DNA from: Guadua angustifolia | Lineage: Eukaryota; Streptophyta; Magnoliopsida; Poales; Poaceae | Assembly: GCA_036346375.1 (NCBI GenBank) | Contig: CM070511.1 | Span: forward strand, 3,162,001 to 3,226,000 | Length of the DNA: 64,000 nucleotides | Reading direction: 5' to 3' | Shown here: positions 45,886-57,110 of the stretch, one piece after another | Numbering within the stretch: the stretch's first letter is position 1 | Layout of the letters: every line of letters starts with the position of its first letter | Notes under the pieces: generated by a model | The model's input: the letters and a program-made list of their open reading frames with translations, nothing else | The model's database searches: none | What the model was told of the DNA's origin: nothing | Translations under genes and position numbers: made by a program

Positions 45886-46149
45886 ATAGAAGGAAAAGAA
45901 ATACTAAAGTTGTAATTAAAGTTGTGTACATATATATTGTAATACATTAGACGATGAGCAGAAGAACAAATATGTGTACATATTTTAATACATTAGATGT
46001 AATTAAATTTGTTAATGAATGTGCAGTGATTTAATTATCAGGCAAAGTGCATGATTGATTATCTCTGCTTTTAATTAGTTGTGACTTAACACACACACAT
46101 ATATATAATAACTACTGGAGAAATAGACATATATATATACAAAACATCA

Positions 46150-46230
46150 GTACCGGTTGGAGAAACCAACCGGTACTAATGAGGGACTTATCAGTACTGG
46201 TTGGACACACCAACCGGTACTGATGATGTC
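46150..46230. repeat. CACTA subterminal inverted repeats
   Basis: Two hairpins, AGTACCGGTTGG-AGAAA-CCAACCGGTACT and AGTACTGGTTGG-ACACA-CCAACCGGTACT. Confidence 0.85.
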
Positions 46231-46407
46231 CTCAGGGGTTCCCGACGCGCGGCCACGTGTGAATTGAACCGATCGATACTCTATCGATGCGGGTGAGTGA
46301 ACCTTAATCGATGCCCTTGAGCATCGGTCCGGATAACTTTGACGGTTCAAAACCGTACTAAAGGCAGTTTTCGACCGGGACTGAAGGCTCTTTCCGTAGT
46401 AGTGGTA

Positions 46408-47376
46408 GGATGAGGGTGCCGGATATAAACACTCGCACGGTGCAAGAGGGGGCTTCTGTACTGGGTGGCTAGAACCCTAACAGCGATGAAAACTTAGCGG
46501 GCGAAGTTAGTCGTGGAGTTGTGCATTGTAAAGGCCTTGTCATGATCTCTCTGCCGACACACCAAAGGAAGTGTGTTAATTGCATGGCAACAAGAGCCGA
46601 TCATGTCTTGTGGGTAAAGTTGTACACACTCTTAGAGTTAAACTACTTAAGTAGCTGTGCCCACAATCAAGGGCAGGTGAGGTACGTTAGCACATTGTAG
46701 ATCTTATGGTTTTGTTTTAAACGAAAATGATGGTTTGGGAATTCGTTAGTGGTTGAAACTCTCGGATTATGGTTTGGCAGCTAGAGCCAGTCAGGTGGTT
46801 AGAACCTGTCTAATTGTTATATCAAATTCAATTATTATTGAATTACACTTTAGTTAAATGATGCTTTGTGAAATTACTATTGGTATTTAAAGTTAAATTC
46901 TGCTTTATGCTAAAAGAGCCATATTATGCCTTCAATTGTTCGACTATGCATATAGTAATCAAGCATTATGTTTCCAATACTTGCTGAGTACATTTTGTGT
47001 TCACCCTTGCAACATCCCCACTTTCCACAGAGGAGTGTGCAGAAGCTGAAGGTGACTACGAATTCTATGCTTGTGGTTATGATGAAGGCGATCTGGACTA
47101 CTAGGACGCGTACCCCAGTCGATTGTCTGTTGGGCATATGGATTGGCTTATTTTGCTACTGTTAATTTATTTCCGCTGCTTCTTATTGAACTCAAGCCAT
47201 GAGGTTGTTAAATTTGTAATAATTTGGCCATATGGCTAAATCCTTCTGCTTAATAAATATTATGTGATTCGTGATATGATTGTATTATCATCACTGTTTT
47301 TGTTCTGTGTGCTAGCTTTTCGTGGACTAGCACAGTTATACATAGAGGGTTCGGATATAGAAATCCAGTCCCGACA
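46408..47376 (+). repeat. LTR E: 3' portion of the 5' LTR of element E
   Basis: Only the last ~970 bases remain, starting at the CACTA-2 junction and ending AGTCCCGACA at 47376. It includes the hairpin block (46643-46665 and 46986-47002). A primer site follows. Confidence 0.8.
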
Positions 47377-47380
47377 GAGG

Positions 47381-47392
47381 TGGTATCAGAGC
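47381..47392 (+). other. Primer-binding site (tRNA-iMet), element E
   Basis: TGGTATCAGAGC, four bases after the LTR end. Confidence 0.9.
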
Positions 47393-48245
47393 CATATCGA
47401 CTATAGATCGCATCCCTAGTTAGTATGGTCTTCTTAGCAAGAACTTCAAAATTATTTTCTAAATCAAACCAACAAAATGGTATGAAATAGATTGTCCTTT
47501 CTCATGTAATTCTTAGGTTCTCACTTCTTTCCTTTGCTAAAATATTATTTTTTAAAAAATTAATTTGAACCTATCTCATGAAATTTCTCAAGCCTTGGGT
47601 CTTCTGCAAGAATCTCAATCAAGGAAGACGGTGATCTGTAACATCCCAAATTTTGAATTTTAAATTATTTAACATTATTTTATTGTAATTTATGATTTTT
47701 GTGAATTTTTTGGATTTCTTTGGATTTTCTAAGAATTATTTGAGTTATTTTGAATTTAAATATATTGCCTTTTGTTGAGAATTAATTATAAAAGAAAAGT
47801 TTAAAATAAAGTTTTACCAAAAATATTTTATTTAAGTCCAGAATGTCTCAAAGTATTTTTGAGATTTTTTTGGGAATTTTTAGAGTATTTTTATTGCTTT
47901 AAATAAATCAAATGAATATCTCAGATTATTTTTATTGGAAAAATCCGGAAAAACCCTTGTGAACAGTACTGTGCTGAGCCCAACACTGTGCGCACGCTCG
48001 CGCCAACCTTCGCGCGCCGTCGAATTGAAATCCAACGGTCCACATTGGTCCACGTCAATTAATGAAACCCTAACGTCTCACAGCCGTTAGATCTTCATCG
48101 TACGGCCAGTAGTAATCGGTACCGATTCGGATACCTACGATCTATCAGAGCCGTCGGATTAAGATCGTGCGGTCGGGGGTCCTGTTCATCCGCGCCGCCG
48201 CCGCCGTGTCCGAGAGAACTTTCCGAGTTTTCGTGCCGTGCATGG

Positions 48246-48256
48246 GGTATTTAAGG
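48246..48256 (+). promoter_or_regulatory. TATA box of LTR D
   Basis: GTATTTAAGGC, about 610 bases into the LTR; the equivalent box is present in LTR G. Confidence 0.55.
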
Positions 48257-50086
48257 CCGGGGAACCTCTCCCGAGAATCTCCACATCTCGCCGCACATCT
48301 TCCCTATTGTGTCGTCGCACGAGGAGCTTCGTTGTATGCACGAAAGCTTGCCGGAGTTCGCAAAGTTTCGCCGAGGAGTTGCGTCGGGTTTTCGTCATCA
48401 ACGGTGACTCTTCCTTCGAGTGAGTTACGGATTCGAGTTCGCTGAGTCGTGGCGCGTCTGCGCTGCCATTCGTTGGTCACCGGAAAGCACCGGAACGCCG
48501 CCGCCAAGGTCGTCGTCCTCAACTCCGTGAACTCAAGCCGCCGGATTTCCATTGTTGTTCGGGAGAAGCATCGACCGCCGGATCTTCATCGGAGCACCAG
48601 GGATCGTCCACGTCGCCTCAGTGAATAGCGAACCACTCGGGTAAGTAAGATCCGTCCGATCTTAGATGGAGGGTCTAGATCGTGCTGCGTCATTTAAGTG
48701 CATAGTAAACGGCACGGTTAAAGCATTGGTCATCCGATTTAGATCTGATGGTTGATATTGAGCCACGTCATTTAAAGTGTACAGTGAACCGCTCGGTCAA
48801 GTAGTGACCGTCGGATTTGGATCAGATGGTGATGGTTTAGCCACGTCACCAATTTACCGATAGCCGTTATATTGGTATTCAATGGTCCAGATTATGCCAC
48901 GTGTCGTCCATACAGCCGGGGCGGGAAATTCGTATTTTTCTTTATAAAAATAATTCGGGAAAATCAGAATTTCTAATTTCAGAATTTATTAAACTTCTAA
49001 ATGCTATAACTTTTGCATTTTAACTCCGATTGAGGTGATTCAAATTCCTAAAAATTGTAAAATTGAGATCTATATAATGGTGGATTTTTTTTGAATTTTT
49101 GAGTTCATTTGTTCTTTGGTTTTGGTGTTTATTTGCTATTTCTTCTCGATTCGCGTAGACATTGAGTTGAGCGAGGTTTCGGAGGAGGAATTAACAACTC
49201 AAGAGCAATTTTCGGAGCAATACCAGGAGCTTAAGCAAGGCAAGTTGTGCTTTGATCATGTTGCAGCCATGTTTGCAAAATTGCTATTTTGATTCACTTT
49301 ATTGCATATTATTTCATGTGTACAAATGCTTTCAACTTAAATTGGGATTTAGCTAACATACCCATTGAGTTATACCCTACCTGGTATTTGTATGCCATAA
49401 TCCACTTGTCACCATAGGTTGGTTTACGATAGTTGGTTAATAATGAAATCAACATGGATGGTTAAGATGGATTAGATTGCTTAGACATGCCACGTCATCA
49501 CATCTTCATGAAATGTTGATTATTAATTTTGACCAATGGAATATGGAACAATGTTATGAATATGTGTGTCATGTGTGGCCACACGAGGAGATTGAGTTGT
49601 TGTGGCGAGGAGGTCACGCAACGATGTTGAATTGTGTAAAGCATGTGATGCTTGGTAATCAACTGGGTTTGGTAATCACTTTAGATTAAAGCAAGTGGAA
49701 GGGGCAAGTGTGCCAGGGTGGGCTCAGTTGAGCTGAGGGTATGTGTAAGTCTTGCTTTAATCAATCCTAAGGACTTAACCTTGCGAGCCTTTGACCTGAA
49801 TCAATCATGCAACCACATGTCTGTTATGGGGCAGCCTAGCTAACTAATTTGCAAATGCTTAGCTTGAGTGCTATCGTGGTGGTGTGAGTCCGAGTGTACG
49901 GAGAAAACTCACATAGCGCAAGAGGGGGGACCTGGGTGTGGTAACCAGTCCCTCCAGTGTTGAAACCTCAGCGGGTAGCACTGAGTTAAGAGGATGCATT
50001 GTAAAGGCTTTGTTATAATCATTCGCCTGTGTGGTGCATGGTTGTATCATGTGGGTAAAGTGCATAACCTCTGCAGAGTGTACAAA

Positions 50087-50110
50087 CTATTCGGATAGCC
50101 GTGCTCACGG
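50087..50110 (+). other. Conserved LTR palindromes II and III, LTR D
   Basis: CTATTCGGATAG followed by CCGTGCTCACGG. Compared with element C (CTATTCGAATAG, CCGCGTCCGCGG), the second stem has a T-A pair where C has C-G. Confidence 0.7.
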
Positions 50111-51136
50111 TATGGAGCAATGCTCGGGAATTACAGTCAAGGGATAGTTAATTAAAATGGACAACTGTTTGGGATGGCAGGATGCCATGTGGATAATAGA
50201 ACTTGACTTAGGATGAAAACTTGGGATTATTTGAGAATCACTGAATCTATTTGCTTGTTACTATTTGTTTTACTATCTTTTTAATCTATGTAATGTAGGT
50301 GTTCTTAAAAGTTGCTTTATTGCAAAATGAACCACTTAGCCATTCCTTTGGAACAAGCCTGCATATAGCTATGGTAGAAATTGCATTCTATGCATAATTT
50401 GTTGAGTACGTGTTGGTGTACTCACCCTTGCTTAAACAACCAACAACAGTGTAGGAAATCATCGCCAGTATTGGAGGAGGGCTTTACAGGTGGACACGGG
50501 TCACTAGGCCAATCCTTGTCAGCTGCCTGTGGTGTGCTGATGGGACATTTACGTCTTTTGCTACATCTTTCCGCTGCATTTGTTTATGTTTATTTCAGGT
50601 TAGCCCATGTGGCAGAATAATGTAAGTAATTATAAGATCATACACTAGTTATATTTAATAAATGAAGTCTTATTATTCTTATCGTTGTGTATGATATGAT
50701 ACTTACCGATGTTAAGCTGTGTGCACTAGCGTTGATCCTCGGAATAGTGCGGTAAAACACAGTGGATTTGAATTGGTGAATTCGGGTCCTTACATGATCC
50801 ATGTTCTCTTCAAGACCAGTGGAAGGGCTGCTAGAAAGATCAACTTGACAAAATAGTGCTCAAAAGGATTCCAATGTAGGATAAGCTAATAGTGCCCAGT
50901 AGTGTTGGAGCATGTCATCCCTTTTTCGCTTAGCAACATCTAGTCTAAGTGTATTAAAATTTTTGTTGCTTGCTTATTGGGTGTGTTGTACACTTGCCCT
51001 AGGCATTGTACTGCAGCCACATTTCGTTTGGAGTTTGAATTGTTATCTTGCCTTGTAATGGCTACCTCCCTAATCTTCTTATCTTTTGCTCCTTCCCTCT
51101 CATATATTGCTAACCTACCTTTGGCCGTCGCTTCAG

Positions 51137-51977
51137 ATGGAGAGTCAAGGAAGAGGTCGTGGAGCTGGTCGCAAATGTCGTGGTCGTGGTCATAGTCAGG
51201 TAGTGCCACAAGATTAGCAGGATGTTTCAGAGCAGCAAGGACAGTCAGAGCAGCAAGTACTGTCACCGCCACCATTCCAACCCCCAGTTGTAGATATTCA
51301 GTAGATGATGGCAATGCAGCTTCAATTGTTGCAAGCCCTTGCCCAAAATATGGTAAACAATCTGTAGCCAGCACTAGCCGCAACACCAGCAATACCGCCC
51401 CAGTCAAAACTTGGAGAGGTCATGAGAACTAGACTGCCTATCTTCGCAGGAGCAGGTGAACCCTTGGAGGCAGATGATTGGTTGAAGGATGTGGAGAAGA
51501 AGCTTTAGTTGGCTCAGTGTGCTGATCGTGAGAAAGTACTCTATGCGAGCTATCAGTTAAAAGGAGTAGCTACTACCTGGTGGGATAACTTTTGTACTGC
51601 TCATCAAAACGCTCAAGCTATTACTTGGGAGGAATTCACTGAAGCTTTTCGCACTGCACATGTGCCTGCGGGCATTATAGAGATGAAGAAAAGAGAGTTC
51701 CGTGCGCTGCATCAGGGAAACTAGAGTGTTTCCGAGTATCTCAATCGGTTCACCCAACTATCAAGGTATGCACCGGAAGATGTGACATGTGAAAGTGCCA
51801 AGATTTGGAGGTTTATGGAGGGACTTGACCCTAACATCAAGGTGCAGCTAGTTGCTTTGGATTTTCCAAACTTGCAGCACATGGTGAATAAAGCACTAGT
51901 GCAAGAGGATGCTCATCACCAATAACGGTAGTCCCGCAAGAGAAGGATGGCATTTCAGGCTCAGCAGGGAGCAAGTG
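51137..51977 (+). pseudogene. gag of element E, many stops
   Basis: Starts MESQGRGRGAGR. The frame then shows the usual Tekay Gag: an RG-rich start, a poly-Gln-like QQGQSEQQ stretch, RTRLPIFAGAGEPLEADDWL, CADREKVLYASYQLKGVATTWWDN, ITWEEFTEAFRTAHVP, YLNRFTQLSRYAPEDV and PNLQHMVNKAL. At least seven stops interrupt one and the same frame, most being TAG or TAA where relatives would have Gln codons. There is no frameshift over most of its length. The end is cut by the LTR of element C at 51978. Confidence 0.82.
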
Positions 51978-54384
51978 TGTAACGTCCCAAAATTTGGCCT
52001 AATTTTAATTTTGGAGTTATTTGAATTTTTGTGAATTAATCAACCTTTATTTGCATTTAATTGAATTTATCTGAATTTTTGGAGTTAATTGAAATTTTTG
52101 TGGATTTTTGGGAATTTATTGGATTTAATTGAAATTTAATTTAAGATATTCTTCTCCTGATTAATTAATATCAAACAAAGTATTTATCAAAAATAAATGA
52201 AAATATTTTAGTTAGGCTCAAAATGCTCTGAAATATTTTCTAGAATTTTTCGGGTATTTTTAGTGCCCTAATTAAATACTTTGAATTTCTGTAATTATTT
52301 TATTGAAAAAAGCTTAGAAATTCGCTAGCTACAGTGTCGGGCCGAGCCCAACACTATGCTGTCGCCGAAAAACCATAATCGCTGCATCGATGCGCGCCGT
52401 CGGATCGAGATCGGACGGCTGACGTGACCGGACAGTCTCGGGAGTAGGCGACTGTCACGCCGCCGTTGCCGGTAGGGTGCCGAAGATCATGTCAGAGATA
52501 TTGCGTGAGTTCCAAGGCTTGTCCGAGCAGAAGAAATACCCCGTTGTGTGCGCGACTTCCTTCCGCTCACTTTGCCTCATCTCTCACGCTCAGCCATCCT
52601 CCGTAGCATGCGCTAGAGCTCGCCGTACTTGCCATTCCTTTCGTCTCGGTTCTTCTCCTCAATCCGCCGTCGTTCGCCACTCTCCGCCGTCGCCGAGACC
52701 TCCACTGAGTTCACCAAGCCGAGCCGCGTCCAGCTAGTTACTTCTTCCGACCGGAGACGCTCGGAAACGCCGTCGCCCACTCCATCTTCTCCAAGTCCGG
52801 CGACCAGCGCCACCGCTTCTTCCTCGACGCATCGCGAGCACCAGCAACCATCAGATCTCCATCCAACAATCGAGGTGAGGCCACGTAGACTTGGTAGTAG
52901 TGTATCGCTCGGTTAAGCCTCCGACGATGGATTCGAATCCAACGGTCTGGAAATCGCGTATGCGTGGCTTGATGCTTCCTCGCCGCGTGTCAGCTTCTTG
53001 TTGGTCCAAGCACTGTTCACCGGGCCCACTTGTCAGTGGGTGGACCGCCGGTCGCGCTGACGTCAGCATGATGTCATCCGGTCCCGCATGTCAGAATCTG
53101 TACCGACGTGGACGACCCTGGTGCTGACACCAGTCGCCGAGTGGGAATTAATCTGGATTTTCAGTAGGAAAATAAATAGAGTAATTCGGTTATATATTTA
53201 TTTGAATTTCATAAAACTTGCAAATGCTATAACTTTTGCATTTTAACTCGGATTTGGGTGATTCCAGTGCCCAAAAATTTGTAAAAATGCAAACTATTTG
53301 ATGGAGATTTTTATTTTATTTTTAGTGATGATATTGCTGTCTGTTTTAGTATATTTATTGTGTGCACGTTTGTACCGATTAGACTCCGAGTTGCCGGAAG
53401 TCACCGAGGGAGAATTCGAAGACCCATCGCAGACCTCGGACCAGAACCAACTGCTTTTCGAAGGCAAGTCATGCTTTGACCATATTGCCCCTAGATTTTA
53501 AAATGTATTTCGATTCAATTTATGCATGCTATGTTAGTTAAAAATGAAATTGTTTATGTTGGGAAAGGTAGCTAAAAATACCATTTTGATTATGTCACCT
53601 TGTTAATGTCATTGTATGCCCTGAACACCTTGTCACCCTAGAATGCTAAATTATGTTGGTTGCTATATTAATGCCAACACGGGAGGCTAGACCGTGATTA
53701 GTCGCTTAGCCTGCTTGTATGCGTTGAATGTCTTTCAAATAGCAAATTAATACTGACTAAACAATTATGGAATGCATTTTGGAATAATGCGATGAAGTCA
53801 TGAAATGGAATTGAGGGTAGCGACCTGTGTGGTTCTACTCGTGCAATGAAGTGGGCATTGGCATGTGTTGCATAAATGCAAACCCGGGGTGGGAAATGAT
53901 TTGGACCGAGGCAAGTGACAAGAAGGCTTCGTGCCAGGTGGGCCTGTGTGGCAACGGGATGTATTAAAGGTTGTAAAGGCTGTGTGCCGAGAATTGTAAA
54001 ATGGATGTCTTGCCCGGGACAGTTAAGGACTTCACCTTGCGAGCCTTTGAACTGAGTTTCTCGTACAACCACTTGTCCGGAATGGGACGGACCTAGTTTA
54101 GTAGGTCTCTAATATCTTTCCTTTGACACCTTGGGGCGACAGTTACACAAAAATGTAACTGTATGGGGGAGCGTACCTGTGCTACGGCTTGGTACCCATC
54201 CAACTGTATTTGTCTGTTCTAAACTTTGGCTCTGTGTGAGGGAAGTGTTAGAAAGGCAATACTGGTGAGGTTCACTGGTTAAGTGTTAGTCTCCGAAAGA
54301 CTTTGTTGCAATCAATCACCTGTGTGGTGAGCGACTGTATCCTGTGGGTAAAGTGTACAGCCTCTGCAGAGTGTGTGTGTAAAT

Positions 54385-54408
54385 CTATTCGAATAGCCGC
54401 GTCCGCGG
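54385..54408 (+). other. Conserved LTR palindromes II and III, element C
   Basis: CTATTCGAATAG then CCGCGTCCGCGG, about 690 bases before the LTR end, followed by the invariant AATGCTCGG...ATTACAGTC block. Confidence 0.7.
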
Positions 54409-54694
54409 TATTGGACAATGCTCGGTGATTACAGTCAAGGGTTATATTTTCAAAATAACAATGTGGAATGGGTGGCTGTGTGCCAAAAGACTGATGAATC
54501 AAATTAGGGCTGTGTGCCAAACTCTGGGAAAAGAATTGAGAAATCAATTATTATTAACATTGGTTTTACCGCTTTTTATCTGATAGGATTACCTGTTAAA
54601 AAGAAATGCCGCTTTATGCAAATTAGCTAAGTAAGCCATTCCTTTGGAATAAGCCCTGCATGTAGTAATAGAATTGCATTGTGCATGACTTGTT

Positions 54695-54711
54695 GAGTAT
54701 GTTGTATACTC
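54695..54711 (+). other. Conserved LTR hairpin IV, element C
   Basis: GAGTAT-GTTGT-ATACTC, then ACCCTTGC. Confidence 0.65.
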
Positions 54712-55084
54712 ACCCTTGCTTCAACAACAACCTCAGAAGAAGGAGCTATGCCAGCGTGGGAAGAGGAGTTCACCGAAGGTCAGGAGAATTAGGGTTGAGC
54801 TGCACTTAGTTGCCTGTGGCTATGAGGGGTTCCATTACCGTACTTTTGCTTCCGCTAAATGAACTTGATACTGTTGTTATTTATCGCCCTGCGTGGCGAG
54901 TTATTGTAAGGTGACCATAAGGTCATGTAACTCGATTATATTATGCTTGAAGTATTTATTATTTATTTCTGCTGTGTATGATTGTGGTACTTCAACCTGT
55001 TTATCCTGTGTGTACTAGCGTGATCCTGGACTAGTACAGAATACACAGAGGGTCCGAATTTACAGATTCGGGGCCCGACAGGGA

Positions 55085-55096
55085 TGGTATCAGAGC
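55085..55096 (+). other. Primer-binding site (tRNA-iMet), element C
   Basis: TGGTATCAGAGC, four bases after the LTR end. Confidence 0.92.
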
Positions 55097-55603
55097 CATT
55101 CTGACTGTAGGACTTATCCCTAGTTAGACTGGCCGTTTTAGAAAGGATAAAAGCTAATTTTTAAAGACTAAAATTTGACAAGAATAATCAATGAAATCTT
55201 GACTTATCCCTTCTTCCTTACTTCATACCTATGCTGCATTCTGTGATTACTTTTGTATTCTTTTAAAAATTTTAGTGCTGACGCGTTGCTTTGGCAGATG
55301 CGGATGGTTGGAGGAGTGAGTTCTTTCAGAGTCGTGGTAGTCAGCTTTTGCGTTGAGACTCAGTTGTTTTGAGTCGCGTCTTTAATTTCGAACATTAGTT
55401 GTGCGTGTTGTAATGAACTATTTGATGTGATGGTTGTGACTGTTATTATGGTTGCATAGTCCCTAGACTATGTAAGAAACCATACCTACTATTATCGATG
55501 CTTTAATATTTAAGGGTTTTAAGTTACACCTGTTTTCCTATATAAGTTCCTATACTTGCCTATTCCTTCCCTCTCATCTCTAAACCGTCGAAGCAATCAG
55601 CAG

Positions 55604-56640
55604 ATGGTGAACACTCGCAACACCGGAGCCGGAGGCAGTGGTTCAAATCAAGGACGCAGTCAGAGCAGTACACCCCACCACAGGCAGCACCGTCAGTTGA
55701 CATGCAGAATCTGGGAGCTTTTCTCGCAGCACAAACGCAGTTAATGCAGACGATGATGGCAACCGTACAACAGATCAACAACCGAGCAGCCGCCAATAAC
55801 CAAGCAGTTAACAACGGGCCGCGTCCCTACTCAAGACTGTCCGAGTTCATGAGGACATGTCCGCCTACTTTCTCAGGCAATGCTAGCCCATTAGAAGTAG
55901 ACGATTGGTTGAGGACCATCGAGAGGAAACTGCATATAACTCTGTGTGATGGAAATGAGAGGGTGCTTTATGCCTCTCATCAGCTAGAAGGGACAGCCGC
56001 TGAATGGTGGGAAAACTACTGCGCATCGCAGGAAAACCCACAGGAAATTACTTGGGAAGAATTCACCATAGCTTTTCGTCAATACCATGTGCCGGAGGGT
56101 GTCATGGAGTTAAAAAAGGAGGAATTCAGAGCGCTTAAGCAAGGAGGCCAGATAGTGGCTGATTATCTGAATAAATTCACTCAACTTGCACGCTACGCTC
56201 CAGAAGACGTAGCAACGGACAAGGCTAGGCAGTCTCGCTTTATGAAGGGACTCAACACTGGTCTACAGGTAGGATTGGTTACCCACACCTTTCCGGATTT
56301 TCAAGAATTAGTAAACAAGGCGCTCATACTGGAAGACAAGCGCAAGGAACTGGATGATAACCGCAAATGCCGCATGGCACAGCAGGGAGGACGTCAGGGT
56401 CAACAGAAACCAAGGATGATACCCCAGCAGATCCTTAGGTTCCAACAGGGAAACCTTATCAAGACACCGTCACCGATGCCGAGACAAGCCGGACAGACCC
56501 CTTAGACCCCAGTCAGGAATGTTAATCAGAACGGGGGAAATCAGTAGATGTCAGGAAGGCACTGTTACAATTGTAATGAAACCGGACATTTCGCCAATGT
56601 ATGCCCAAAGAAGGGAGGAGTGACACCAGTGCGCTTCAAC
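55604..56640 (+). pseudogene. gag of element C
   Basis: MVNTRNTGAGGSGS at 55604; a small deletion in the CACCACCACCA stretch near 55672 shifts the frame. The body reads on from 55702: MQNLGAFLAAQTQLMQ, then the Gag domain (PPTFSGNASPLEVDDWLRT...CDGNERVLYASHQLEGTAAEWWENYC...ITWEEFTIAFRQY). Two TAG stops near 56504 and 56546 replace CAG codons seen in B. The zinc knuckle CYNCNETGHFANVC follows at about 56563. Compared with B, the WWEN region is intact. Confidence 0.88.
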
Positions 56641-56739
56641 TTAGGGAACATGCCAGCTAAAACTCCTGTCCAAGGAGGAAGCCGAGGACCTGCCCAAGCA
56701 GGAGCCACACCGCAAGCATTCACGCGAGGCAGGATTAAT

Positions 56740-57110
56740 CATATTTTCGCAGACGAAGTCCAGGATGCCACGGACGTCATGCTCGGTAAGTTCCTTGTCA
56801 ACTCAGTGCCAGCTACAGTGTTATTTGATTCCGGAGCTTCACATTCGTTCGTTTCTCGAGATTTTGCTGTGACAAATGATCTGGATATCGTTAACCTTAA
56901 AAGTACACTTCTAGTCCAATCCCCTGGATGAGAACTCCGCTCTAAGGTCGGATGTTCTGGGGTTAAGCTATTAATAAAAGGAGTAGAGTTCCTAGCGAAC
57001 CTTATCATATTAGATACCCAAACCCTGGACGTAATCCTGGGAATGGATTGGTTGACTAAGCATAAGGCTGTATTAGACTGTGGGCGAAGAGTTGTGTCTA
57101 TTGAGAACCC
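56740..57110 (+). pseudogene. Aspartic protease of element C
   Basis: LFDSGASHSFVS near 56820 is the active site. A TGA near 56929 replaces a TCA codon in QSPGSELRS of B. The frame then continues to LGMDWLTKHKAVLDCGRRVVSIE, where the junction into RT is intact, unlike in B. Confidence 0.85.

Larger units (their letters stand above)
45086..46404 (+). mobile_element. CACTA-2: 3' end fragment of a CACTA transposon
   Basis: The right terminus ends ...CCGTAGTAGTG at 46404 (CACTACTACGG when reversed). Before it lie inverted ACCGGTTGG...CCAACCGGT motifs (46152-46228), a hallmark of many grass CACTA subterminal regions, and three exons of an Ulp1-like protease. The left terminus is absent; the fragment joins LTR F directly. 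The base triplet after the end is GTA. Confidence 0.78.
47637..50794 (+). repeat. Solo LTR D with TGATC duplication
   Basis: TGTAACATCCC...GGGTCCTTACA, 3,158 bases, flanked by TGATC at 47632-47636 and 50795-50799, so a whole element was reduced to one LTR by recombination. Contents: AT-rich start, GC-rich island, TATA box near 48247, two ~80-base modules with GCCACGTCATTTAA and YCGGATTTRGATCNGATGG (48690-48860), and the hairpin block (50087-50110 and 50404-50423). Same family as LTR G. Confidence 0.92.
47377..51977 (+). mobile_element. Element E: internal region of a Tekay-like element, interrupted
   Basis: Primer site and leader (47377-47636), solo LTR D (47637-50794), remaining leader (50800-51136) and gag (51137-51977), then the insertion of element C. 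With LTR E upstream, this is the 5' part of an older Gypsy element. Its pol and 3' LTR would lie beyond the window, on the far side of element C. Confidence 0.75.
51978..55080 (+). repeat. 5' LTR of element C
   Basis: 3,103 bases, TGTAACGTCCC...GGGCCCGACA. Carries a serine/proline-rich open frame (52629-52916), a palindromic TGGATTCGAATCCA module (52928-52945), palindromes (54385-54408) and a hairpin (54695-54711). Very similar to 60127-62506; by eye about six substitutions and one 14-base indel in the first 310 bases. Confidence 0.93.
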
